This document shows positions 50,101 to 63,729 of a stretch of 64,000 bases of DNA, one piece after another (positions within the stretch are counted from its first letter, which is position 1; each line of letters opens with the position of its first letter). The notes under the pieces are model-generated. The model did no database searches and was not told the origin of the DNA. It saw only the letters and a program-made list of their open reading frames with translations. This stretch comes from Lingula anatina (taxonomy: Eukaryota > Brachiopoda > Lingulata > Lingulida > Lingulidae), in the NCBI RefSeq assembly GCF_001039355.2, contig NW_019773970.1, positions 379,965 to 443,964 of the forward strand, written 5' to 3'. The translations under genes and the position numbers were made by a program.

Positions 50101-53100
50101 AGTTAAGTTTAAATAGCACCAAAATTGGACATGACATCAGGCAAGTGCAGATTACATAATCAGATTTTAGCAGTTTTTGTAGCAATGAGTCATACAATCC
50201 TTTAAACTACCACTTGCCACCAGCACCAGAATATCTTGAAAGTATAATTTTTATTGTTTTAATTTTCCATTCGTTTCTGTGCCATTAGGTTTATCAATCC
50301 CATCACAAATGGACAGTGCTCTGACTCCACTCCGTTAGATGTGAAACTGATGAAGAAGAGGTCTCATGTTCTACATGAAATGCTGTCTGGGTGTGTGCAG
50401 GTATGCGGTGATTAAATCCTTATGGATGGATGTTAAATGCAAACCAGGAGAATTGACCCACAAATAGCTCATTTAAAGCTTAGGATGTAATTTCTGTGAA
50501 GATGAGCAGAAAGTAATTTAATATAATTGAGCTGGAAAAAATAGTTGACTTTCAAGATATTTTTGTTTTGTGGCAAAGTCTTATTGATACATAAAATAGA
50601 TATGTGTTTGCTTGAGGAAAACAATTTTATGTGTTCTTACAGTTTTAGTAAAAATACTGTCTCACATTCTCCTTTCAGAGAAGAGACTATTCTGCCCTTA
50701 CCAAGTATCTTCCAGAAAAGTATGAGTACATACTGTCTGTCCGTCTGTCCCCCATTCAGATGACATTATACCAAGAATATCTGAAGCGCACAGGTCGCAG
50801 TGAAGCCGTGCCTAAAAACTTTTTCACTGGTGCTAGCCTGTTCCAGGACTACCATCACCTGCACAGGATTTGGACACACCCATGGGTACTGAGGCTGGAG
50901 CAGATCAGGCAGGAGAACAGGGTATGGGCCAGTTGCATGGCTTTGGTGAAATTGTGAAATTAACTATCAAGTTACCAGTTTTGTATTTATTGGGTTTTTT
51001 GTTTGTACTAAATGTGTGTCATTTGTGTATGGATTAAGTGTTAATGACAGTTTAAACTGACTGAGAAGTTATTGCATTGCAGAAAAATTAGTAGGATATT
51101 TATAATATAAAAATATACACTAAATGTACTATTTGCATTAAGACTAATTTTGTAAACATGTTTTGGTCATATGTTTTGTTTGGACAGATGGTTGATGATG
51201 GTGCTAGTTCATTTGCTGAGAGCAGTGAAGATGAGGAATCTGAAGAAGAGATTTTAGAGGAGGTGGAGTCGACAACATCCCCTAGTGACATCTCCTCTGA
51301 ATCTGCCATGTCATTATCAGAATCTGAAAGTGAAGTTTCCAAAGAAGGCAGCCAGAAGAATAAGAAGTCACAAGGAAAAGTCTCTAAGGGTAGCAGAGAG
51401 AAAAATAGGAAAGAAGCCCTTTTGAAAGGCAAAGGAAGGGTTAGTAATATCCTTCTGTTGAAGTGAACAGAGCTAAGATATGTCAATAAATTATTCATCA
51501 TCTTGTATAAGATTGAAGGCATTCATCCAGTGTCTTATTTTTGTAACAATTATGTATTCCAACCTTTAGTTATTTGTTGTTAATAAAAAAAAAACATCTA
51601 TAACTCTTTGTTTTTCAGACTGAAAAGGATGTAAGTAAGGAGGACACCAAGTTAAGTAAAGGAACAAGAAGCTCCTCAGTTCTTTCTGAAAACAAAAAGT
51701 CTTCCAAGCAAGTGCCAAAGAAGAAAGATGAAGACAAAGAGATCAAGTTTAGGGACCTAGATGATGAGCTGAGGACAAGAATACATGGGGAATATGTGAG
51801 AGGATGGAAGTCACTAAGAAGAGGAGGAAAAGGTATATATTATGTTATGAAGAAGTGGTTTATGTGGGGCACAGAATTCAGTATGTTTTTGTTAGTTTTA
51901 AAAATGTTTTAGAACTGTTTTTAGAACTCTTTATGAAGCCATAAAATATTTTTTTTCAAAATTATGTAGAAACGTTCTTACTTTTTAATAGGAAAAATGA
52001 AAGAATGAAGGATACTGTAAAATCGGTTCTTTAAAGTTAACTGAAATATATATGTATTAAACCAACCAAATATTCAGTAGAAATGGTTGTAGTTGATGAC
52101 CATGCTGACTAATTGTTTCTCTTCACAGAGTTCATAGAAGAGGCACCAAAGGAGCGTGAAAAGGAGTGGTGGGAGGAATATATCAGAGAAGAAGACCAGC
52201 ATGACCCAGCATTGAGTGGGAAGCTAATGCTGCTGTTTGATATCATCAGGATGGCTGAAGCAGTTGGGGACAAGGTGCTTGTCTTTAGTCAGAGTCTACT
52301 GTCTCTGGATCTGATAGAACAGTTCCTGGCACGCATAAATGAGCAGGCAAAGGCAGGAACCAACCTGAAGAAGTCAAAAAAGGTAAGTCAAGTTTAAGCT
52401 TCATTGTGGCTTTATGTGCAGTGTCACACTCCATCAAAGCCTAGAAGAGATTTTTTGGTAACTGGATACCAAAGTCTATGTAACAGACATAAACATTTTA
52501 TATTTGCAAGTTATCTCATGCTGTGAAATAAAATGAAAATCTTGGAGATCTTTTTTCTTTAAATGTTTAGGACAGTTGGTAAATAGTCTGAAGTTGCTAC
52601 TAGAAGGCACACACAAAAAATGGAAATGACATGTGCTTATGTGGTATTGACTAAAAAGTTGCAAAACTTCCTGTTTAAAGTAACTTTCTTGTAATTTTAG
52701 TAAATTCATGTAAATTTCAGAAGCTGAATCCATTGTATAATACGTGGACCAAAAATGAAGACTACTTTAGAATTGATGGCTCAACGGTTGCCCAACACAG
52801 ACAGAAGTATATGGGAGACTTCCAGGACCACAAAAATACAAAGTAATTACTGTGCTTTTTATGTATGGCCGTAAATGGCATAAATAAGATCAAAAAAGAA
52901 GAGAAATACTACAAAAAGGGTTGAACTCCCTAGCGAAAAGTATGTTTAGTAGGTAGGTTTGTCTTGACACTTGATCTTTTTTCACATTTAAAGATATAAA
53001 GCACACAAAATAATTCCAGCACAGAGTAACTACACTATCTTAGCTTTATTTGTCCCAAATGATTCCGTAAAGTAGGTCCTAGGTGCCGAGGTTGTGAATG

Positions 53101-56100
53101 CCCCAGTTTTAGTGTGCATTAAGTGAGTCTGTGGATGCACACTAAAATCAGGGTTTCTAAAAGCTGAGCACATGTTATTTGGAGTTAACTTTGGATAAAA
53201 GAGATTAAATTTGAGTATTACCTGCCTTTTCAAAGTACTTTTGGTGTGGGAGTTTAACCCTATTGTATTATATATAAGGTTAATGCCAATTGTTTTATGT
53301 ATTAAAGCTGTCAGAATTGCCTTCACAGTTATAAAAAAACTTGTATAAACTGATATAGATTGCTCCTCCTCAACCTTATGTCCCACATGAGTATCAACTT
53401 TCAATAAAGGGGTTTATGAGATAAATAATTTAAGTTGCGTAAGGGCATTTTCATGTGAAAAATGAGAAGTACAGTCTCCAGTGAACTGTAAAACCCAGTC
53501 AACACATTTCCTGAGACATTAGAACTGGTGGCGAATGGGGATTAATTCAATATAGGAGACACTGGGGAATAGTAGGCTGGTGTATATGCACAACATGTGT
53601 GACTTAATGCACTTACTTAGCTATAGACTACTGCAACATACAGTGTGGTATTAGGCTGCATGACTGTTCTGTTATTTGCACAAGGGTTTTATTTGGCTGG
53701 GACTGTAAAATGAACTGTGAACACAAATTTTTAAAAAGAAAGACTGACATGAAATTTCATTTGAGATTTGATATAATAATTTTGAATGTGTGTGTGGTGC
53801 GGGGGGGGGGGGGGTTCTTTTTCAGTATAATTATTTTCACATCTCTTCAGTGGTATAAAACAAAAATACTGTAGGTGACAGTATTCAGAGTATTATATTT
53901 TAATGAGTATATTTTCAATTTTATTGTATTTTAATGAGTATCGTTTCAATTTGTTAATCCAAGAGTTTTTCCCTAGTCCTAGTATTGCAGAAACTTTATG
54001 CAATAAGTGCTTCTACCATATACACAGTAATCTTGGAAATACTGAAATAAGAAAGTAAGCTTTCTCCCTATGTTTGTAAATGCCATTCTGTATTTCAGGG
54101 GCCGTCTATTCCTGATCTCCACCAAGGCAGGTTCCCTGGGGATCAACCTGGAGGCTGCCAACCGTGTGGTAATATTTGATGCCTCCTGGAACCCATCCCA
54201 TGACATCCAGTCCATATTCAGGGTCTACAGATTTGGGCAGGAAAAACCAGTGTTTGTTTATCGATTTCTGGCACAGGTATGATAAATATTTATATTTTTA
54301 TGAATTATACCCCTTATAGAATTCTAGACCTCTGGTTGGTCTGTTACAATGCCCTGTTCTTTACAATATGCTGTATTTTACTGTCATTCAATATCACTGT
54401 TCGCTTTTGAGTGACCCCATTTTTATGGGTCTGATTGGTCATTAAAGGATGTTTTATTATTATTTGTCATATATGATGTCAGTTGCAACACATGTATCAA
54501 AATTATATTGTTGTGAAATATCTAAGTACATGGGGAACTATGCTCTATTTGTTTAATATTATTGTTTAAATCTGTATAAACGACTACTACTACGGGGGCC
54601 ATGGAGGCTTTCCAAAAATGCCTTTTCTGAATAGCAACAAAATTAAGCAAATCATGTGACTTTTCCAATTTTTTGTGTATATATCAGCACCTGTTCAGAG
54701 GGAGTAGTAACTCTTACTTTTAGCATGTGTGTGTGTTTGAGTGTGTTGGGAGTTTGTGTAGAAATCCTACACAGGATAAGCTGTATTACATTTTTTAGTC
54801 AATAAAATAGCAGTGAACAGAGCACAGTGTCTGAAAGTGGGGTATATTTGTACTTAGTTCATTTAAAAAAGATTTGTGCAAGTTAATCAAATTTGGTGTT
54901 CAGGCTAAGTAAAGACTTTAATACTGTTTCTGTATATTTTAATGTAAAATGTGACATGTGGATGACTTGATGGGGTGTTGACAATATTCAACTGCTTTTC
55001 TTCTTTGTAACATATCTAAATCTCCAGTCAGATTTTGCATACATTTGAGCATAAAATTTTACACAGTAACAAGTTTCAGTTTTGACCAGCATCCATAAAG
55101 AACTTGCAAGCAAGAGATGACTGAAGATAAATTTTTTTCTTTGAAGGGCACAATGGAAGAAAAAATCTACCAGCGTCAAGTTTCCAAGCAATCTTTGGCT
55201 CAAAGAGTAGTTGATGAACAACAAATAGAGAGGCACTTTTCTGCTGCTGATTTGGCAGAGTTGTACAGCTTCAAGCCTGAGAGACTGGACGATCCAGAGA
55301 GGAAAAAGAAACCAACTCCCAAGCTGCCAAAAGTAAATTGCTCTTCTTGATTAATATATCATTAGATACTAATTTTTCTTAAAGACAATAAATTGAATGT
55401 TGATTTTCAGGGGTTATGACATGCTTAAATTTATGATTTGTGGATATTTCAACATGTTCAATAACTGTTCATTGATTGTTTTGTTCAAGCCCTTTATTTT
55501 ATTGGCAATGAAGTTTTCATTTAGCTGAAGTAGACAAAATGAATTTGTGTTTTGTCAGTGTGCCCAAAAATAATATAAAGAGATTGATGCACTTGGGACA
55601 CGTGCTAAAATGAATTCAAGTGGTCTACTGTTGAATTAATTGATGCCAGAGCCCAGAAAGTGAACTTGCCTTTAAAATATTTTGGCTTTATGGTACACCA
55701 TAACTATGTGCATGTTTAGTTTTAGAAATATTTTTGCCTTCTGATATATTATCTTTTGGTGACAAAATGAGAATTCTGATATTAAATATTTCCATTTAGA
55801 TGTAAATTTAGTAAGTGTTATTCTTTTACGTCGTTTTAACAATACTGGATTTATTGTCTTTAAGGTTCAACTTTGGTCCAAAAGCTTAAAAGGATGGATT
55901 GTTCATGCATGTGTCAAAGTGTATTTAAAACTATTATGTACTGTCTAATAAGAAAGAGTTTATATTATCTGAAATATCTTCAGTTTTTTCTTCTGAAATG
56001 CTGGCATTCTAGAAGTTTCTGTTAAAATAACACTATAGATTTATAAATTGTGGATGTTATATGCCAAAGAATTAGTCATTGGACTATAGAAAAAAGATTT

Positions 56101-58741
56101 AATGCACATTTTGGTCTCAAATTTCAGGATAAAATTTTAGCCGAACTTCTCAGTACTCGACAAGACTGGCTGGTTGGCTACCATGAGCATGACTCCCTGC
56201 TGCAGAATATAGAGGAAGAAACATTGACAGAGGAGGAACGCAAGACAGCATGGGAAGAGTACGAAAATGAAAAGCAGGGAATTTTTACACATCTGGGACC
56301 AGGTAAAAATGATATTTGTGAGGTGATTCAAGTAAAATGATAGCATAAGAAAATAAAAACTGTAAAGATTCATTTACCATAATGAAAATGAGATGTTTAG
56401 AGACTGTCCAAGATTTACTCCACTCTATTCAGATTAACAGAAAAAATTCTTAGCAGTGTACAAAGTTATATTTTAGTGACTTTCATAACTGCTTGTTTCC
56501 AATACTTTAATCTACTGAATTACCATTACAGATAATTGAATTATTATTTTTTTTTTCTTTGTTGATGCAGCATTTGCTCCACCGCCACCCCCTATGCAGT
56601 TCAAATTCATGTATCCAAGACCTCAGTCACAGCCTTATCGTAACCTTGCCCCTAGACCAGCTCATCCACCCTCTCTGGGGGGCAGGCCACCCAGTCTAGC
56701 ATCATGTGAGTTTTACACACCTCGGGTGTATGTGTTTTTGTTGACTGGGTTCTGACCTTTCAAGTGAATATAATTGCTCTGAAATTTTCTTTTATTTATT
56801 GAGCAATGATCGAAAGTTTAGTATGACCCATAAAAAAGATAATTTTTTTAGTGTATCATTTCTATCAGATGGACAAATCAGTGTTAAACAACACTTCTAT
56901 CATACCAGGATAATAACGTTAAGAGATAATTTTTATTTGGTACACATTTTTCAAAGACAAGATGTGCAGTTGTAGAGACTAACATATTAAATCACAAAAT
57001 GTTGGAAGATCATTGCACATGAAAATTCATGATTTCTAAAAAAAATCTTATTTTATCAGTCCCAAATTTGAACCAGCAGTTGACCCTGGGCATCAACCAA
57101 CATCTGCCCCCTGGCGTGCCTCTAACCCCACAGTTTCATCAGCAACTACAGAGGCAGCTGCCCAATGTCATACAGGCTATTCTAAAGACTGTAAGTGCAT
57201 GAGAGATTATAATAAAATCTTTATTGAAAGTAAATTATTGATCTGTCTGGTAGCAGCATCAATTATATATGATCAGAGTTGGATGTTTTTCCAGGCGGTT
57301 TTATTAGTGTGTGATGAAATAACATTTATGTACTTATAATTCAGATAATGATGCATTGAGTACTTATCAAGGCACCCAACATTTGGAAAGGATTTTGTGT
57401 TAAAAAATTTCAGTACAGTTAAAAAGATGTGATCAACAGGATATTACTATGAAGTGATGTTTATCTTGATTCATGTAACTTGTATGCAGTTGTTTAGAGT
57501 ACTTTCCATATCCTTTCAGAACCCCGGTGTGTCAATTGATGAGTTGCAGAGACGTCTGCAGCAGTTTCTGAAAACTCAGCTCATGTATCACTTCCAGGCC
57601 ATCCTCAAGCAGCAAGGGTTCCCGTATAAAAAGGTATACTGTTCAAAGCAAGCAGATTCTTGTAATAATTGAAACTTCTTAAATGAAGGATTAATTTTAC
57701 GAGAAGATAATACAAAGAAATAATCATTTACAGCAAATCTGATAGCATAAGTAAAATAAAACCAACCCATGGTACATTTATTCTCGAACAAACAAAAGGT
57801 CATGACCTGGCTATCACACCTGTCCCCTAATCCCCATCTGCTTTTTATTGGACTCGCCATTTTGTGGCAGCAGACAATTTAATTTTTGCAGTTTTTATCT
57901 AAATAATCACAACATCTAAATTATCTTTGGCATCCAGAAAGTGATCCCACAGGTCGGGGAAACAAACACGAAACGGTTCCACAGAGATTTCTGGCAGTCC
58001 AGATATTCAAAATGGGGGAAAATGTCATAGAAATGAATAATAAAGAAATGCCAACTTTTTCAGAAGCTGAAAATCCAGTTTCTTTTGCATACTGTGACAT
58101 TATTTCTGATAATACTCTGAAGCAGAGAGAACTATTATATTGCAGTAGGCACTAGTTCTAACAAGAAATGGCATAGATTTGTAGCTATTGAATTTTTTAA
58201 GGGCATGCCATCAAATACTTGAGCCTCATGACCCTTACCTCCTATTTGTCATAAAAAGTTGGCTGTCACAGTCTATAGAAGTTAATCTTCCTGTGATTTT
58301 CTTCTTCTCTTATTGAACCACACCATCAGCTTTGAATAAGCAACGTACCCACATTTATTTTTGGCAATCAAAGCAAGTGGTTTTGCTTATTAATCATTAA
58401 TTTAAAAATATTAAGCATGATTTCATATTTTTCTTGTTCTTAGTATTTTTGTTCTGATTCAGCTCCCTACTGGTGCAGAACAAGCCCAGGCCCAGCAGGT
58501 ACAGGCTCAACAACAACAAGCCCAAGCCCAAACCCACCAGGCTCAGGCAGGCAGCACACCTCCAGCCACTCTTCCCTTCATGCCCTCACTTCTGCCCAAT
58601 CCTGTGGTCAACCTCACCCAAACTACAGAAGAGAGGGGGTCCACCTCTTTGTCCACCAGTATTCCATCAGCCACAGGGAGTGGTCAGTCCATGGTGGTCA
58701 AGGCTCAGGTCCATGCAAATGGGACTGGTGACCAGCCTTGA
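41110..58741 (+). CDS. ATRX: ATRX-type SNF2 chromatin remodeller, 2,083 residues, thirty exons
   Basis: Exons: 41110-42141, 42324-42401, 42696-42737, 42874-42966, 43220-43330, 43652-43738, 43994-44056, 44247-44348, 44655-44738, 44929-46179, 46560-46700, 46998-47145, 47586-47695, 47909-48046, 48722-48896, 49547-49684, 49968-50031, 50289-50400, 50679-50921, 51188-51439, 51619-51832, 52129-52382, 52721-52842, 54099-54276, 55147-55332, 56128-56302, 56571-56705, 57060-57190, 57520-57633 and 58463-58741 (TGA). The total is 6,252 bases and all are in phase. The N-terminal half is charged, Lys/Ser/Glu-rich and partly coiled coil. Residues from about 1078 form the SNF2 ATPase with [13 protein letters not shown] (K1111), DEGH (1226-1229), IWTHPW, LVFSQSL and [11 protein letters not shown]. 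The ATRX-specific [10 protein letters not shown] and [13 protein letters not shown] follow. ATRX works with DAXX to place H3.3 and keep heterochromatin silent. No ADD zinc module precedes the helicase, as in Drosophila XNP. The frame stays open for a few codons upstream of the ATG, so an upstream coding exon is possible. Confidence 0.95.
46998..54276 (+). other. SNF2 helicase core of the ATRX protein
   Basis: Thirteen exons (12-24) carry the two RecA-like lobes. Lobe 1 has motif [26 protein letters not shown] (motif II), [10 protein letters not shown] (motif III) and the IWTHPW segment. An acidic, Lys/Ser-rich insert encoded by exons at 51188-51439 and 51619-51832 separates the lobes, as in vertebrate ATRX. 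Lobe 2 has [40 protein letters not shown] and the arginine-finger motif RVYRFGQ. All catalytic motifs are intact. Confidence 0.93.
52843..54098. other. ATRX intron 23
   Basis: A 1.26-kb intron of AT-rich sequence with a G run at about 53800-53814. A short open frame on the minus strand at 53030-53404 shows no domain and no start context, and is taken as noise. Confidence 0.6.
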
Positions 58742-61700
58742 AGTAAAATAAATTCCATTTAGTGTAGGGAAGTCTGGTAACTTTCAACAGAGAAAACATA
58801 TGTAAGATTTGAAGAGATATCAATTTATGAATCTGTCACATAGAATGTAAATGTCATCTGGTTCATTGCATGTAGAAAACTGGTGGCAGAAAGTGTTGTG
58901 AAATTAATTATGAACATGTGACAAGACCAAATGTTGATCATTTAAGGCATAAGAGTGGACTTGTTTTTCATCTTTTTCATGTGTGCTGATTTAATAATGT
59001 TAAGTAAGATTTTATAAATACTTTGAAGGAATTTTTTTCCATTTTACTATCAAAGGTGATGGTTATTTTTCATAAACTGGTGGTTAAATGTTTTTGGCAA
59101 GTTGTTTGATATGTATTTATTGCATTTTATAAATGTCAATTCTTGTAAAAGGTTTACTTATCTGATAAATTGGAGATATTACTAAATAGATATGAAAGGC
59201 AAATGTTACATGTAAAAAATGTCAGAATACACATTTCAATTACCCTCTCTTTTAAGTAATTGCTGATGCCAAGTTTTATTTCCTTCATCCCCAGTAATAC
59301 AAGATGCATCAAATGCATCAATGACAAACATAAGGTTAAGGAGGTTCATTGACATTTGGCCAGTTAAGGCTGTTCTTTGTCTTCTTAAGATGAATAGTCA
59401 TTTTATCATTTGTGGGAGCTAGAGTGATACCTTCTGAGAAGATGGATTAATCCTTGTTGACGGCTGTAAAGATATTGTTGTATTTATCACATGATACATG
59501 TGTATGCTTTGTCGTTTTCTGTGCTCATTATTTTTTGGATATGGACTAAATGCTTGACTTTCTTATCAGTGTTTTTTTTATAAAATGGTTAATTTACAAA
59601 CACCTTGTAATTTGATTTAGATGGTTGCTGTTTGTAATACATTTTGATACATATCAATTTTTATTGGTGTCTTTGTTCATGCACTAAGGCTATACCTGTG
59701 AAGATTTTGGGATTAATTTGAAAACTCTTTTATTAAAAATTTACCTGAATAACATCTCACATAAATTTGTTAATATACCATTTCAGTTGATCTCTGGGCA
59801 TGGGTGGTTTAAAGATTCAGAAATTAAACATTTACATTTAGATCAAAATTAAGTTAAATTTTGATGTCCTTTAAACAGTGGAATTGGACTGATTGCCTTT
59901 ACTTTTTAGCTTTGGTCCAAAAAATGATCCAAGTTTAAAAAGATGCAATCAATCGAAGACGGTTTATATCTGTAGTGAATGGAGCATAAGGTGAAAGATC
60001 AATTGTGTGCATTATCATTAGTATTCATGTCAGCAACTACAAATATACTGCTACAATCTCATTACCCCTAGACAGGATACATTCCACTATTATGAGCTGT
60101 AATACAGTATCACAATAGAAGGTAAGAAGGACTGTGTATTGATCTTCTCCAGATATTTTATCCCCTGCTCGCACTTACCCAACTTTCATGGAGCTTAAAA
60201 CCGATAACATCTCAAACTACACAACAATACACAGCCAAAATATAACTGATAACTAAGTTTTCCCCAATTTTTATTAGTTTTAGCAATTTGCAGATTTGAT
60301 TAGTTTGCTATTCAATGACCCATTGTCCCAGTCAGAAAAGCTATCAATACTGGAAGCAATGCAGCAGAAGTGAGGGAATTCTGACATGAATACTTTGGGG
60401 GATTGGACTGTATGTGCAGTAAGAAAGAAGAATTTTCCTCAATCTCTGGCCATGTACCTCTGAGGACAGAAGCAGTGCAAAACTGAACAAAGGAAAATCC
60501 TTTGGCCAATATTGTATTGGTTAATCTTTTGAATCACAGACTCACCTGTAAAAGAAAACAGCATGCTTGTTGAATTTTTTATCCCTGATAAAATCTTAAG
60601 AGCTGGTATTACTACTAAATTGATGTTTTGAAAAAACTTGGCATCTAGACTGGGAAAAACTCCAGTTGTTTAAATGAATTATTTTAGTTTATCTCTATAG
60701 ATAGAATAATGTCTTGCACATCTTTCTGGTTTCAGACTAAAGTGTCTGGGGATCTTGAAATGCGCTTTGATGAATAATTCACACTGAGGTTCAAGAAACC
60801 AAACTAAACAGCAAGCCATTTTACTCCCAATTTTCTTAGAAGTAACAATTTTTTTATGATTATACTCTTTACAAATCATAATTACTGGCCAAACTAATTT
60901 GCATTGTTTTCTCTCAAACTTTAAATAGTTAGAAAGATAGGTTACTTGTGCCTATAATTTTTGATTTTTTAAAAATAATATTCGGCTTTGAGATGAAGAA
61001 CTAATATGCAAGTTGGCAATCAAATGTTTGAAATGCCAAGTTGTTTTTTACAAGCCATTTTACTGAAGCATTCTTTTTCAAGCAGTACCAAGTAGAGTTG
61101 AAAGAAAAAGCTCTTAAGGGAACTGTGATCACTTGACTGAGTAGTAAATGAACCATGGATATTGGTGACTTGTATTGTAATCATGTATGCATGCACACAT
61201 GTAGCACACATGTAAACACACATACACATTGAAAGAGTATAGTAAAGTATATTTGCCATCAAGTTTTCTTTCCAATACAACCAGATGCTGCACTATCAGC
61301 AAAATCTTTAAGGAAATGGAATTTTCTTTTCATGACCCTATAATTATATTATTTCTATAATACCAATGCAAGATTACCAATCCATTGCCCCTGCTTCAGG
61401 CTCAGCGAAGCTTAGTTTAGCAATAACTTTGCTTTATTTCAATCCCACTAGAATTGTGGACCACTTTAATGTTTCACACTTTATATACCCTGACTAAATG
61501 TAATGAAGGTGTTGGACTGCAGTCAAGTATGTCCTCGTCAATTTCCAGCTCTTTTCAAATCGTCCATCAGTGAGCAGCAGCTGCTATAGCCAAGCTTAAC
61601 ATTGATCCATCTGGATAACTGATGATATCCACCCTGTAACTGATCATATCCGCTCCTGTAACTGATCACATACAGGAGAGACACTTGACAAACTGTCAGT

Positions 61701-62183
61701 CAGTCGGAGCTGATGTTGGTCCCATGACAAGCTGGAAATCGGGCACAGTGGCAAAGCATAGATTTTTACTTAGTACAGGAAATCCTATTCTCCCTTCACA
61801 CCAGCTATTGATGATTGGCCAAATAGATGCAGCATTTGGTGTGAACAATAACAGGCACTTGAACTGAATTTGGAGAGGCAATACTTAAGGAAATCAAGAG
61901 GAGACCTAGGTGTTACTTATAATCAACAGCAAGGACTCATCTGGGAAGAATACAACGGAAAAAAGTGGGTTTGAACAAGCTGAATATCAAATTGGCACAC
62001 ACTGAAAAAAAAGCCCTGAGAAAATGAATCATTTGAATAAGAATAATTAAAGCCAAGATTTTGGACGCAGTTACTCTTCAGTTAGAAATCATTTTGTGAT
62101 TTCTGTGATAGTGCATATTTCTTTAGCTCTTTAAATTGGAATGTTTCCACTGTTACACTGCAGAAAGAAGTAATTCAACAACT
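58742..62183. other. ATRX 3' UTR and intergenic DNA
   Basis: The first 1-2 kb after the ATRX stop is AT-rich and resembles a long 3' UTR. An AATAAA lies immediately after the stop at 58747-58752, and further AT-rich hexamers follow. No other coding region was recognised before 62.18 kb. Confidence 0.5.
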
Positions 62184-62782
62184 ATGGGCTTATTACTGTC
62201 ACCAGGTCAATCAAGTGCCATAAGTATCATAGTCCTACTGTTGTGTATGAGCACACAGGTGGCACAGGTGTGCTGTGAAGTAGACTATGGGTACAGTAAG
62301 TTGTGCTTTAATATTTTCAAACCCAATAATGCTACCTGTAACATACTGCAATGGCTCTTCGAAGAAGGTAATATTGCACTTTTTATTCTTTCTTTATAGC
62401 TCAGTGTTGTATTATTAAATTTACAGGGGCAGATCCATGGGTGAAAGTTGTAAAAACTGAAAATGTAGCTTGCAATTTCTCAGCCCATTTAGACCATATG
62501 AAAAAAATTTTATCAAAATGAAGACTGAAAATCTTGAAATCGGGCATAATCTTGGAAATTTTGGAAACTCATGCAGATCCAATCAGGCAAGTTACAGTCT
62601 TTTTGCCAGGCTGACACAGTTTCAGTATTTACTAAGAAATCCAATAATTTAACATTACAAAATTATCTTCGGCAAATTTTTTTGACTTCCTTCCAGAAGG
62701 CTCAGGAGACTGTCCTCATCTGCCCCTGCAGCATGTGTTTCTACTGCTACTTTCAATTTTATTTCTCTATATTTTGCAGTAG
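62184..62782 (+). CDS. Candidate small secreted, membrane-tethered or GPI-anchored protein, 89 residues, two exons
   Basis: Exon 1 is 62184-62367 and exon 2 is 62697-62782, joined at phase 1 and ending in TAG. An ATG with a signal-peptide-like segment (SAISIIVLLLCMSTQVAQ) leads to a short ectodomain with six cysteines (VCCEVDYGYSKLC, NATCNILQW, SGDC). It ends in a hydrophobic tail (HVFLLLLSILFLYILQ). A GSG stretch before the tail fits a GPI-attachment signal. The acceptor at 62697 has an excellent pyrimidine tract (TTTTTTTGACTTCCTTCCAG). A stronger GTAAGT donor lies inside exon 1, after GGGTACA, and also gives phase 1, so a shorter isoform is possible. I recognise no family. An in-frame ATG at 62136 would bury the signal peptide and is less likely. 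Confidence 0.4.
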
Positions 62783-63729
62783 TCCTAAATGGTTTAATTT
62801 TTTTGAAAAATTGCATAGTTTAACAATATGATCAAAATTCAAATGATCTTATATGAGTTTCTATTTTACATTTGTTTTGGTGTTAGGGAAATTCTTTTCC
62901 ATCATTAGGCAAATACAAAATATATTATTGCAAAATGCCAAGTATTTCCATTCCCACTGGAAATGGAAATTATGTTTATGGAAATATTGTTAAATGTAGT
63001 CAAATTGTTACATATTCAGATTCATATCAAGTATTCATTTTATGTATTCTTCTGTATTGTATGCAAAATATGTTCTTTTATCTATTCATTTTAAAATCTA
63101 TATTAAGAATGCACTGATCTTGTAAATCTTATAGTACATCCAAGGTGGTATTAAGAATTTCACTGACTGTCATACAGTTGTATATTTATTGCAGGAGACA
63201 GTAATTAATAATTATTTTCATTACAATCAAAATGTAAACCTTAATATGATCAAGGCAGTATGTATATATCCTTGATATGGTGAAGATAACAATGCAATTG
63301 CAAAGGTTGATAAAATGGAAATTTGAGTTTTTGAATCATAATTTTGAATTTATTCCAGCTGATTTAGAAGAGATGACACATCATACATACATACATACAT
63401 ACATGCATACATACATACATACAATGTGCATTTATTCTGATGTGGAATTTGTATATTTTTTGAAACATGGACCAAGAAATAGCCATTCTCTACACTCTCA
63501 GTATACTCATTTATATATACATGTACTTAAGTACATTTAACATCTTAATCATTTAGGTATATCATCTACCCAGTTTCTGATTTCAGGAAATACAGTGCTT
63601 TTACTAGCATATATCTTGATACTTGTCAGCAGAAAACGGTGATTTATGAGCCTACTGGCCATTTCAGCAGACTCCAAGAGATAATGAAATTTAAAAGTAA
63701 TTACCATGATAACCCATATATAAAGCTTG
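62783..63729. other. Intergenic DNA between convergent genes
   Basis: AT-rich, with a (TACA)n tract at 63382-63422. Nothing else was seen. Confidence 0.55.
63382..63422. repeat. (TACA)n tetranucleotide microsatellite
   Basis: About ten ATAC units with one G interruption. Confidence 0.9.

Noticed and set aside
53030-53404. Minus-strand 124-residue frame in ATRX intron 23
   Set aside because: No homology pattern, splice partner or start context was seen. Long AT-rich introns yield such frames by chance.
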